Shown here: piece by piece, positions 1 to 7,756 of the stretch
Layout of the letters: each line of letters starts with the position of its first letter
Numbering within the stretch: the stretch's first letter is position 1
Assembly (NCBI RefSeq): GCF_044335535.1
Contig: NZ_JBIQVZ010000001.1
Location: forward strand, 372,001-436,000
From: Mariniflexile sp044335535
Lineage (GTDB): Bacteria > Bacteroidota > Bacteroidia > Flavobacteriales > Flavobacteriaceae
DNA: 64,000 nt
Direction of reading: 5' to 3'
Translations under genes and position numbers: made by a program
Notes under the pieces: generated by a model
Told to the model about the DNA's origin: nothing
The model's database searches: none
What the model saw: only the letters and a program-made list of their open reading frames with translations

Positions 1-1770
1 TTTCTCATATTCAGCATAACCATCGGCAGCGTCAAAAATAGCACGATCCTCAGCAGTTGCTTTACTCATATCTGAATCATATTTACGCATCACTCCTAAT
101 GCCGCTTTCAATTGTGGAATGTCCCTAAACTGTCGACGCACTTCTTCAATCATAGCCATGGCTGCCCTACCCACTGCATTCATAGATAATGCAGAGAACA
201 CAAATGGTAACATCCCTCCTATTAATAATCCTGCCATAATATCTGGTTTAGATACATCGATGGAACTAACGTTTGCCACTTTCATAAACGCAGAAAACAA
301 AGCCAACGCTGTTAAAGCAGCCGAAGCAATAGCAAATCCTTTACCAATAGCAGCAGTTGTATTACCAACGGCATCTAATTTATCGGTACGCTCCCTAACT
401 TCTTTTGGTAATTCAGCCATTTCAGCTATACCACCAGCATTATCAGAAATGGGTCCGTAAGCATCTACAGCCAATTGTATTCCTGTATTTGCCAACATAC
501 CAACCGCTGCAATGGCAATTCCGTATAATCCTGCAAAATGATGAGAAATCAAAATAGCAGCAGCAATGAATAATATAGGGAACATCGTTGACATCATACC
601 AACACCTAAACCAGCGATAATGTTTGTAGCAGCCCCCGTTTCAGATTGTTTAACAATAGAACTTACTGGTTTTGTTCCTGTACCTGTATAATATTCGGTT
701 ATCTTACCAACAGCTAGACCAGCAAGTAGACCTGCTAGGGTCGCTAAAAAAACACCTAATGATGTGTACTCAACGCCGCTATAAACCCATGTTTCAGGAA
801 TTAAGGCATCAATAATAAAATAGGATGCTATAACCATTAATCCGGCCGAACCAAATTCACCTATATTTAAGGCCGTTTGCGGATTTCCTCCGTCTTTAAC
901 CTTTACGAAAAATGTTCCTATAATAGACATAATAATACCAACCGCAGCTAATACCAATGGCAAATAAACAGCACCTAAATTAAAGCTAGGTATCGCTGAT
1001 GTAACAAACGCACCTAAAACCATGGTTCCTATAATAGAACCCACATACGATTCGAATAAATCGGCTCCCATTCCGGCAACGTCTCCAACATTATCACCAA
1101 CGTTATCTGCAATGGTTGCTGGATTTAACGGATGATCTTCAGGAATACCTGCTTCAACCTTACCAACTAAATCGGCTCCCACATCGGCAGCTTTTGTATA
1201 TATACCACCACCTACACGAGCAAATAATGCAATGGATGATGCTCCTAATGAGAATCCTGAAAGCACATTAAGTACCATAGATAAGTTTTCAGCACCTGGC
1301 CATACTTCTTGATAAATAGCAAACAGACCGCTTAATCCTAAAACCCCCAAGCCAACAACTCCTAAGCCCATAACAGCACCTCCAGCAAACGCTACTTCCA
1401 AGGCTTTACCTAATGACGTTCTTGCTGCTTGAGTGGTTCTTACATTGGCTTTAGTTGCTACTTTCATACCAATAAAACCTGCCAAAGCGGAACAAATAGC
1501 GCCCACAACAAAAGAGACGGCAACCATGCCATTAGAGCCTATTTCATTACTCCCTTTGAAAAACAATAAAATGGCAACTGCAACCACAAAAATTGCTAAA
1601 ATTTTATATTCTGCTTTAAGAAAAGACATGGCACCATCGGCAATGCTTTTAGCAATCCTTATCATGCGTTCATTACCCTGATCTTGCTTCGTTACCCAAG
1701 CACTTTTAATAAATACAAATGCCAATGCCAAAACCCCGAAAAGTGGCAAAAATTTCACTATTAATTCCAT
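1..1770 (-). CDS. hppA: Membrane-bound ion-translocating pyrophosphatase (3' end beyond window)
   Basis: This is an integral-membrane pump that couples pyrophosphate hydrolysis to H+ or Na+ export. The frame runs from an ATG at 1768-1770 to the window edge without a stop, giving 590 residues; the C-terminus is missing. The N-terminus starts MELIVKFLPLFGVLAL, a membrane segment. Seen inside are the family hallmarks GGGIYTKAADVGADLVGKVE (substrate loop), NPATIADNVGDNVGD and a long series of hydrophobic helices. The segment GNTTAAIGKG carries alanine at the position that in studied members separates K+-dependent (Ala) from K+-independent (Lys) enzymes, so a K+-dependent type is inferred. The soluble pyrophosphatase gene lies just upstream on the same strand, separated by a terminator. 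Whether it pumps Na+ or H+ cannot be decided here. Confidence 0.96.
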   Translation of the reverse strand, partial: MELIVKFLPLFGVLALAFVFIKSAWVTKQDQGNERMIRIAKSIADGAMSFLKAEYKILAIFVVAVAILLFFKGSNEIGSNGMVAVSFVVGAICSALAGFIGMKVATKANVRTTQAARTSLGKALEVAFAGGAVMGLGVVGLGVLGLSGLFAIYQEVWPGAENLSMVLNVLSGFSLGASSIALFARVGGGIYTKAADVGADLVGKVEAGIPEDHPLNPATIADNVGDNVGDVAGMGADLFESYVGSIIGTMVLGAFVTSAIPSFNLGAVYLPLVLAAVGIIMSIIGTFFVKVKDGGNPQTALNIGEFGSAGLMVIASYFIIDALIPETWVYSGVEYTSLGVFLATLAGLLAGLAVGKITEYYTGTGTKPVSSIVKQSETGAATNIIAGLGVGMMSTMFPILFIAAAILISHHFAGLYGIAIAAVGMLANTGIQLAVDAYGPISDNAGGIAEMAELPKEVRERTDKLDAVGNTTAAIGKGFAIASAALTALALFSAFMKVANVSSIDVSKPDIMAGLLIGGMLPFVFSALSMNAVGRAAMAMIEEVRRQFRDIPQLKAALGVMRKYDSDMSKATAEDRAIFDAADGYAEYEK

Positions 1771-1843
1771 ATAAGTTTAGTTAGTTATAATTAAATATTT
1801 TTTAACGGAGCTAAAAATAGTAAAATATAAGTGATAAAAAAAA

Positions 1844-1867
1844 CCACCTTTAGCTAAAGATGGTTCA
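1844..1867 (-). terminator. Rho-independent terminator after ppa
   Basis: The arms AACCACC and GATGGTT enclose CTTTAGCTAAAG, and the minus-strand transcript then enters a run of T residues. It lies 30 bp after the ppa stop and before hppA, so the two pyrophosphatase genes are probably separate transcription units. Confidence 0.75.
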
Positions 1868-1898
1868 TTTATTTTTTAATATTTTAAGAATACCTCAA

Positions 1899-2426
1899 TT
1901 ATATAGTAAACGTTCGTTTTTTCTTATGGTCGCTTTCATCATATCTCTTTACACACTCATGGTAAATCTTAACAGCTTCCTCTGCATTTCCCCAGCCACC
2001 AACATCAACTTTCTTTTCTTCCAAATCTTTATAAACTTGAAAAAAGTGTTCAATTTCTTTAAGACGGTGTGGGTTTAATTCAGAAATATCTTCTCTATTG
2101 CTCCATACAGGGTCTGAAACTGGTACACAAATTATTTTCTCGTCTGGGCCTTTTTCATCTGTCATATAAAAAACACCTATAGGTTTTACTTCCATTACTA
2201 CCATTGGGAAAGTTGGCTCGATACCTAATACAAGTACATCCAGCGGATCTTTATCTAAAGCTAAAGTTTCAGGAATAAAACCATAATCGCCAGGATACAT
2301 CATAGATGAAAACAAGGTACGGTCGAAACGGATTTTATGTAATGTGAAATCATATTCGTATTTATTTCTACTTCCTTTTGGTATTTCGATTAACACGTCA
2401 AAAGTTAATGGGGTTTTCTCACTCAT
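1899..2426 (-). CDS. ppa: Soluble inorganic pyrophosphatase (family I)
   Basis: This cytoplasmic enzyme hydrolyses pyrophosphate to phosphate and so drives biosynthetic reactions forward. At 175 residues it has the normal length of bacterial family I enzymes. The metal- and substrate-binding motifs are visible: EIPKGSRNKYEYD (residues 14-26), GDYGFIPETL (46-55), and DKDPLDVLVLG (58-68), whose aspartates bind Mg2+, followed by DEKGPDEKIICVP (90-102). A Bacteroidetes promoter sits just upstream and a terminator just downstream, so it appears to be monocistronic. It neighbours hppA, giving the cell both dissipative and energy-conserving pyrophosphate hydrolysis from one locus. Confidence 0.97.
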   Translation of the reverse strand: MSEKTPLTFDVLIEIPKGSRNKYEYDFTLHKIRFDRTLFSSMMYPGDYGFIPETLALDKDPLDVLVLGIEPTFPMVVMEVKPIGVFYMTDEKGPDEKIICVPVSDPVWSNREDISELNPHRLKEIEHFFQVYKDLEEKKVDVGGWGNAEEAVKIYHECVKRYDESDHKKKRTFTI

Positions 2427-2451
2427 ATTTTTATTTTCTTTTTTAAAGGCA

Positions 2452-2482
2452 CAAATATACTGAACACCTTGGCGTTAAGCAA
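2452..2482 (-). promoter_or_regulatory. Bacteroidetes-type promoter of ppa
   Basis: On the minus strand the -7 element reads TATATTTG (plus-strand CAAATATA at 2452-2459). A TTG (-33) lies 20 bp upstream (plus-strand CAA at 2480-2482). This fits the TTG-N19-TAnnTTTG pattern of this phylum. Confidence 0.7.
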
Positions 2483-2789
2483 TAAAAAAACAGGTTGTTT
2501 TTAAGTTAATAATTGTGCTGTTTTACCAAACTTTTATAACTGCTTTATATTTGATGGTTTATATCTATTACATATTTTAGTTTTTGAAGCCACTTGGGTT
2601 TTGGCAAGTGTTTGTAGGTTATTTAATGTTTTTGTGAAAGAAAAAAATATTATGTAAGATTTTTAACTATCTTCGTTTGGCGTCTGCTATAAAACATTAA
2701 AACGATTTTATATCATGATAGTTATAAAAAATGTAAAACTAGGCATTAACAGAAAACAAACTACAAGAAAAACAACCTTAAAAATAGTT

Positions 2790-3239
2790 ATGAAAATGAT
2801 ACAGAAAACAACTTGGATGCATTATTCAATTATTGGGATTAGCTCAATTTTATTTTTTTTAGCAAGTGCTTGTGCCAGTGATATAGATTATGTTGTGAAA
2901 GCGGATTTTGTTTACTATAATGACACCAATTATGTTATCCATCTAGAATCTTCTGAAACGATTAATCCAAATGACTCCTTAAAAATATTCTTTGAAAGTG
3001 ATGGTTCTAAAAACATAAACGAAACTGGTTATGTGCCACCATATCCATTTAATGAAGTGAGCATTATAAAATATGGTGAGTCAAAATGTGATTTTTTAAA
3101 CTCTGGCATAAAAGCTGGACAGGGAGAAGGTCCATTAGGAATTCAAAATTATGAATATAGGAAATTATCTGAAAGATATTACGAATTCAAATATCATTTT
3201 ACTGAAGAAGAATATAATCAAGCAGAAAATTGCAACTAA
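2790..3239 (+). CDS. Unknown small lipoprotein or exported protein
   Basis: I do not recognise this protein. The frame is open from an ATG at 2715, but the ATG at 2790 (or 2796) is preferred because it gives a usual signal sequence: a charged start MKMIQKT, a hydrophobic stretch SIIGISSILFFLASA and then Cys, a loose lipobox (ASAC). The rest is a short, mostly polar domain of about 120 residues with two further cysteines (SKCDFLNSG and the C-terminal AENCN), which could form a disulfide in the periplasm. It stands alone, convergent with the gene at 3401-4786, in the AT-rich accessory stretch between ppa and mpl. Confidence 0.65.
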   Translation: MKMIQKTTWMHYSIIGISSILFFLASACASDIDYVVKADFVYYNDTNYVIHLESSETINPNDSLKIFFESDGSKNINETGYVPPYPFNEVSIIKYGESKCDFLNSGIKAGQGEGPLGIQNYEYRKLSERYYEFKYHFTEEEYNQAENCN

Positions 3240-3290
3240 ACACTTTTGCTGATAAGATTTAAAAAACTCAAACTCTAATTTAACACAAAA

Positions 3291-3397
3291 CACAACTAAG
3301 AAAACAGTAACTATAACAAAATTAAAACTTTACTGTCTGAAACTGGATTCCTGCCTTCGCAGGAATGGCTTACTCAATCACTCCCTTAACGGCATTA
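3291..3397. repeat. Direct repeat, copy A: diverged duplicate of the mpl 3' end and its downstream DNA
   Basis: Read on the minus strand, this begins with codons for NAVKGVIE followed by TAA, then the hairpin GGAATTCCTGC-type palindrome and about 50 further bp. The true end of mpl (copy B, 4860-4957) reads NAVKELIG, TAA and the same downstream DNA. Blocks such as ACAACTAAGAAAA, CTGAAA and GGATTCCTGCCTTCGCAGG are shared in order, with one gap of about 10 bp. Copy A has no mpl gene attached; it directly follows the stop codon of the 461-residue membrane protein. Confidence 0.75.
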
Positions 3398-3400
3398 TTT

Positions 3401-4786
3401 TCAATTGAGTTTTTCCAAAATAATTACTGGGTACTTCTCTTTTAATTTATATTGTTCTTCTTTATACGGCTTATCATATTGCCATTCGTAGTCTCTAAAA
3501 ATAGTTTGTTCATGTTTTCTTAATTCACTAGCTGCAGTAAAATGAGAAGCTAAAACTGTTATATAATCTTGATAATTAGTATCCATTTCAAAAATGTATA
3601 AAAAAAGAGTTTCTTTGCTAATGTGGTTTTTAAAATATCGAACTAACATATCATTTGGAATAACAAATCCATTAACTTTTATTTGATTATTGACAGAAAC
3701 TTTCAAAGTATCGACAAATGAAATATTGTCTGGTTCAGTTAGCGGTTCAGGGAATAACGGCCCTTCTTTTCCTTCCTTATATTCTAAAACAGATTTATTA
3801 ATTCCTTTATATTCATATCTAGCGGATAATAAATCATCATTATGAACATTATAAATAACCCTTTGTATATTTAACATATATAATTCTGCTTCTACCATTT
3901 TTATATACTTGAGATACATATCCTTGTTAGCAGAAATACGTACTGTTAAAAATGGCATCAATTCTTCCCTAACAGATGTTCTTTTTTTATTAATAAAAGA
4001 AGCAATATCTTTTAAATTAATTCTCTCTTTGTTCTCGGTAAAAATCTCTAAATCTTCATTCTCGCCCATTTTAAGTTTAAGACTTATTTCATAATCATAC
4101 CCTTTCCATTTATCATTGGAAAAATTTGAATGCGGCAAATCAATAATAGGATTATACTTTAATGCTAACTCATCTATGGATTTGTAATCAATAATATCCA
4201 ATCTACTTAAACCAAAAGTGAGTAGTAATAATACAATGAAATGGAGTAGTTGAAATTTAAATCGATTCTTTTTAAAAATCATACTCAAAGTTTTCCATGA
4301 CTCCAAATACAGTGTAAATAGCAATAAAAAAGATAATGGCGTAAAGTATGGCAAAAAGTCAAAATCCATACAACACATTGAAAAAGCTCCAAAAACCAAT
4401 CCTATTTTTGTAAACCAATACGAAAAATTGAAACTTAAAAAAATCTGTTCATTTAATATCCTTCTCCTTTTAGGATTAAACCTCGATACTATATTTTGAG
4501 GTTTACTCATAATTAAATTAAGAACGATTGAGTTTGCAAAAATCAGTGATAAACCTGCAAAGAATAGATTGTAAAAATTCCTATCTAATTCACTTAAAAT
4601 ATTCGGAAAAATGCTAGAGTCAAAAGATAATATTCTAAAAGACTCTCTTAAAACATAAAAAAAAGAATAAATTGCATATGCAGAAGCTAAACCAATGGCA
4701 AGACTTAAAACAAGACGTTCAGAAGATATATTTCTAAAGTTTACTGAAGAATCATAAAAACGTCTTTTTAATTTCATTATTATCAC
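3401..4786 (-). CDS. Unknown multi-pass membrane protein with a soluble C-terminal domain
   Basis: This 461-residue protein is not recognised. The first 200 residues carry about five predicted membrane segments (near residues 28-50, 70-92, 118-138, 145-165 and 178-198). The remaining 260 residues are polar, rich in Lys, Glu and Asn, with no cysteine-rich or catalytic motif that I can see. The start may be Met1 (4786) or Met4 (4777). The gene is the only one between two imperfect direct repeats derived from the mpl 3' end, which suggests it arrived as a single-gene insertion. Its AT-rich codon use and isolation agree with an accessory origin. No function is proposed. Confidence 0.75.
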   Translation of the reverse strand: MIIMKLKRRFYDSSVNFRNISSERLVLSLAIGLASAYAIYSFFYVLRESFRILSFDSSIFPNILSELDRNFYNLFFAGLSLIFANSIVLNLIMSKPQNIVSRFNPKRRRILNEQIFLSFNFSYWFTKIGLVFGAFSMCCMDFDFLPYFTPLSFLLLFTLYLESWKTLSMIFKKNRFKFQLLHFIVLLLLTFGLSRLDIIDYKSIDELALKYNPIIDLPHSNFSNDKWKGYDYEISLKLKMGENEDLEIFTENKERINLKDIASFINKKRTSVREELMPFLTVRISANKDMYLKYIKMVEAELYMLNIQRVIYNVHNDDLLSARYEYKGINKSVLEYKEGKEGPLFPEPLTEPDNISFVDTLKVSVNNQIKVNGFVIPNDMLVRYFKNHISKETLFLYIFEMDTNYQDYITVLASHFTAASELRKHEQTIFRDYEWQYDKPYKEEQYKLKEKYPVIILEKLN

Positions 4787-4859
4787 ATATAAAATATGAG
4801 TATAAATTATTTGTTAAAAGTTACAAGCTAATTATAAAACAAAAAAGATCTAGCCCAGC

Positions 4860-4957
4860 TACAACTAAGAAAATAGTAACTATATAATTTACTATCTGAA
4901 ATGGGATTCCTGCCTTCGCAGGAATGGCTTACCCAATCAACTCTTTTACGGCATTAA
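4860..4957. repeat. Direct repeat, copy B: genuine mpl 3' end and downstream DNA
   Basis: This is the partner of copy A at 3291-3397. It includes the last eight codons of mpl (NAVKELIG), the stop codon, the inverted repeat ATTCCTGC-CTTC-GCAGGAAT just after it, and about 50 bp of non-coding DNA. The inverted repeat alone resembles a widespread flavobacterial intergenic repeat, but the match to copy A extends on both sides of it. Confidence 0.75.
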
Positions 4958-6284
4958 AATCCAATCCGCCATAATTTCCAGAACTCATTAAAAGCAATGC
5001 TTTATTATCAAAATTTTGCGAGAACAGGAAATTTTTAAAATCGTCTGGGTTGGTGTAAATAATTAAATCGTCGCGTTCAAAGGCTGTAGCTATTTGCTCG
5101 TGGGTGACTTCTTTAAGCTTTTTAATTTCTACCGCATGTGGCGAGTAAAACACCACGGCAACATCGGCAGCATCTAACGCGCCTTTGTATTCTTTTAAAA
5201 ATTCGGCATTTAAACTGCTATAGGTATGTAATTCTAAACAGGCCACTAAAGTTCTGTTGGCATATTGTTCTTTTACGGCTTTGGTAGTGGCTTCCACTTT
5301 ACTTGGTGAATGCGCAAAATCTTTATAGGTCACACTGGTTTTACTTTCTGCAATTTTTTCAAGACGTTTGCTTGCACCTTTAAAGGTGGCGATGGCTTCA
5401 TAAAAATCGTCTTCATCAATGCCCATGTGTTGGCAAATCCATTTAGCTCCTGCCAAATTGTTTAGGTTGTGTTTCCCAAAAACTTCAATGGGTAAAGACC
5501 CTTCTGGAGTTTCTAATAATGTTTGTCCGTTTTCTACGCTGTATTCCGGTGTTTGGTATGGTAATTTACGAATGGTATTATTAGACGCTTCCACAACCTG
5601 TTTCACTTCTGGGTCTTCTTCATTATAGGTTATGCTTCCCCCGCTAACAATAGAATCCACAAAAACGCGAAACTGCTCTACATAATTATCATAGGTGGGA
5701 AATACATTTATATGGTCCCAAGCAATACCGCTTAACAGGGCAATATTAGGTTTGTATAAATGGAACTTTGGGCGTCTATCAATAGGTGAACTTAAATATT
5801 CATCACCTTCAAGCACTATAAAATCGTTTGTTTCGGTGAGTTTTACCATCACATCAAAACCTTCTAATTGTGCGCCCACCATATAATCGACATCACGATT
5901 GTGGTAATGCATCACATGTAAAATCATAGAGGTTATAGTGGTTTTTCCATGACTTCCTCCAATAACCACTCGGGTTTTGTGTTTTGATTGTTCGTACAAA
6001 AACTCTGGGTAACTGTATATTTTCAAACCCAATTCTTGGGCTTTTAGCAGTTCAGGATTATCTGCTTTAGCATGCATGCCTAAAACAACCGCATCGATGG
6101 CTGTATTAATTTTTTCCGGAAACCAACCGTAAGTTTCTGGCAATAACCCTTTTGCTTGTAATCGGGATTTTGAAGGCTCGAAAATTTCGTCATCGCTACC
6201 TGTTACTTGATATCCTTTATTGTGAAGTGCTAGGGCTAAATTATGCATTGCAGAGCCACCAATTGCTATAAAATGTACGTTCAT
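4929..6284 (-). CDS. mpl: UDP-N-acetylmuramate:L-alanyl-gamma-D-glutamyl-meso-diaminopimelate ligase
   Basis: Mpl ligates recycled tripeptide (L-Ala-D-Glu-mDAP) directly to UDP-MurNAc in the cytoplasm and thus serves peptidoglycan recycling. The protein has 451 residues, the usual Mpl length. The N-terminal nucleotide-binding motif is HFIAIGGSAMHNLA, where MurC has GIGGxGM. The ATP P-loop is GGSHGKTT at 109-116. LEGDEYLSS and IAWDHINVFPTYD follow in the central domain, and KDFAHSPSKV near residue 318 is the Mur ligase C-terminal signature. Close similarity to MurC is expected, but this N-terminus and length fit Mpl. A very good promoter lies upstream. Its 3' end is partly duplicated at 3291-3397. 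Confidence 0.93.
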   Translation of the reverse strand: MNVHFIAIGGSAMHNLALALHNKGYQVTGSDDEIFEPSKSRLQAKGLLPETYGWFPEKINTAIDAVVLGMHAKADNPELLKAQELGLKIYSYPEFLYEQSKHKTRVVIGGSHGKTTITSMILHVMHYHNRDVDYMVGAQLEGFDVMVKLTETNDFIVLEGDEYLSSPIDRRPKFHLYKPNIALLSGIAWDHINVFPTYDNYVEQFRVFVDSIVSGGSITYNEEDPEVKQVVEASNNTIRKLPYQTPEYSVENGQTLLETPEGSLPIEVFGKHNLNNLAGAKWICQHMGIDEDDFYEAIATFKGASKRLEKIAESKTSVTYKDFAHSPSKVEATTKAVKEQYANRTLVACLELHTYSSLNAEFLKEYKGALDAADVAVVFYSPHAVEIKKLKEVTHEQIATAFERDDLIIYTNPDDFKNFLFSQNFDNKALLLMSSGNYGGLDFNAVKELIG

Positions 6285-6303
6285 GGAGTTGTTTTGAATG
6301 CAC

Positions 6304-6333
6304 CAAATATACTTTTTTGTTAGGTAGTTTCAA
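6304..6333 (-). promoter_or_regulatory. Bacteroidetes-type promoter of mpl
   Basis: The minus strand shows TTG (plus CAA at 6331-6333), a 19-bp spacer and TATATTTG (plus CAAATATA at 6304-6311), which is an exact match to the phylum consensus. It lies about 20 bp before the mpl start codon. Confidence 0.8.
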
Positions 6334-6482
6334 AGGTTCTGAGATGCAAAGTTTCAAAGGCTCAAAGTTGCAAAGATGCAAAGATGCAAAGTTTCAGAGG
6401 TACAAGCTAACTGGGACTCCAACTGAAAACCGAGACTGAAAACTGAAACTGCAAACTGCGACTGCAAACTGCGACTGAGACC
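6331..6482. repeat. Low-complexity degenerate tandem repeats between the TPR gene and mpl
   Basis: Two families follow each other. The first repeats units like GCAAAGATGCAAAGATGCAAAG and TTTCAAAGGCTCAAAG; the second repeats CTGAAAACTGAAACTGCAAACTGCGACTG. The units are 7-12 bp and imperfect. No open frame or RNA structure is evident. Similar short-word repeats occur at 44958-45172. Confidence 0.8.
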
Positions 6483-6484
6483 AA

Positions 6485-7438
6485 CTACAGCCTCAATATC
6501 TTTTGCCTCTCGTCTTTAAACGACTTGGTTTTTGGCGATTCGGCTAGTGCTAAATCAATATACTTTAAAGCGGCTTCTTTATTCTTTTTATGGGCGTAAA
6601 TTTGGGACAGCCTATAGTGCGCCCAAGCTTTCGGAACACCATCTTCTGGCGAATAATTTTTAAGATAGGTTTGTAAACACTGTACGCCTTTTTGCAACTC
6701 AATGTTATATTCTGCAGCTATTTTGCCCATTTGGTAATCCAGCGCATTACGTTTGTGCTTTTCTTTAGCTACTTCTAAATTCGCTAAGGCTTTTTCAGGT
6801 TGCTTTTGTTTTTCATAAAAGGTCGTCAACTTATCGTAACACCATAAAGAACCACCTTGGTTTATGGCCAGTTTATAATACTTTTCGGCAAGTTCCGGTT
6901 CATTATCATATTCATAAATATAGCCTTTTGCTAAATAGCCATCTACTTTTGAGAGTTGCTCTAGCTGATAAGCATATTTTAACGACTTATTTATGCTTCC
7001 TCCTAAAATACCCGGTAATTTCGTGTAATATTCAACCAATGCCCAGCGTACGTTAATGTGTTTGGGATCCAATTCTGCGGCTTTAAGAAACGCTGCTTCA
7101 ATATCGCCTACCATACCCAACGCTGTTAGTTTGCTAACCGCTAATGCTTTCATACCCAAAGCACCACCATATTTATAATGATACTCGGCACTTTTCTGAT
7201 TGGCATCTACGAGTTGTTTGTAGCTTGCTATGGATTCATCCCATTTTTCTTGATGCCCATAAGTGTCGCCTAATAACTCAATAGCTTTTAGACTGTTCGG
7301 TTGTTTTTTTAGATATGCTGTTAATTGTATTTCAGCTTTTTCAAATTGCTTTTGCCTAAAAAAATAATCGATACTGTCTAACGGGGTTTGACTAAATGAT
7401 ACTATCGGAAAAAGTAGTAGGTAAATAAATTTTTTCAT
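6485..7438 (-). CDS. Exported TPR-repeat protein
   Basis: This secreted or periplasmic protein of 317 residues is built of tetratricopeptide-like helical repeats. The start at 7438 (MKKFIYLLLFPIVSFSQ) gives a clean type I signal peptide; the frame extends eight codons further upstream, but that extension would bury the signal. TPR-like units are visible, for example FEKAEIQLTAYLKKQPNS, WDESIASYKQLVDANQKS, PELAEKYYKLAINQGG and KEAALKYIDLALAESPKT. Such proteins usually serve as scaffolds for protein contacts; no enzymatic motif is seen. It is divergent from the alpha-2-macroglobulin gene, with a 318-bp shared upstream region, so a linked role is possible but unproven. Confidence 0.85.
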   Translation of the reverse strand: MKKFIYLLLFPIVSFSQTPLDSIDYFFRQKQFEKAEIQLTAYLKKQPNSLKAIELLGDTYGHQEKWDESIASYKQLVDANQKSAEYHYKYGGALGMKALAVSKLTALGMVGDIEAAFLKAAELDPKHINVRWALVEYYTKLPGILGGSINKSLKYAYQLEQLSKVDGYLAKGYIYEYDNEPELAEKYYKLAINQGGSLWCYDKLTTFYEKQKQPEKALANLEVAKEKHKRNALDYQMGKIAAEYNIELQKGVQCLQTYLKNYSPEDGVPKAWAHYRLSQIYAHKKNKEAALKYIDLALAESPKTKSFKDERQKILRL

Positions 7439-7756
7439 CGGTTCAAGCATATAATTTTTCATCGGTCAGATGCAACATTCATATAACTATTATCACTGTG
7501 TAACAAAAATTTAATTATGAATGTTTCATAACATGATTTGTTATCAAATATCAAAACGTCTTTTAACTAAAAATAGCTAACTTCACTCAGTCAAATTAAC
7601 TATTTACTCATTTGTTGTTTTTTCGGAATGACTTTTGAAAGTAATTTAGTAACAAATTTAATGAAATGAAACATCCATGAAAATGGCATTCGCACACACG
7701 AGGGCGATTATTTAGGGTGTTCCATTTGACCAAATTAAAACAATAAACATATACAA
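7439..7756. other. Divergent upstream region of the TPR and alpha-2-macroglobulin genes
   Basis: There is no gene in these 318 bp. One minus-strand TAAATTTG (plus CAAATTTA at 7653-7660) could be a promoter -7 element, though it is far from the TPR start. The word TTTTTCATCGGT occurs twice (7430 and 7452) around the TPR start, a small duplication. Nothing else is recognised. Confidence 0.45.
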
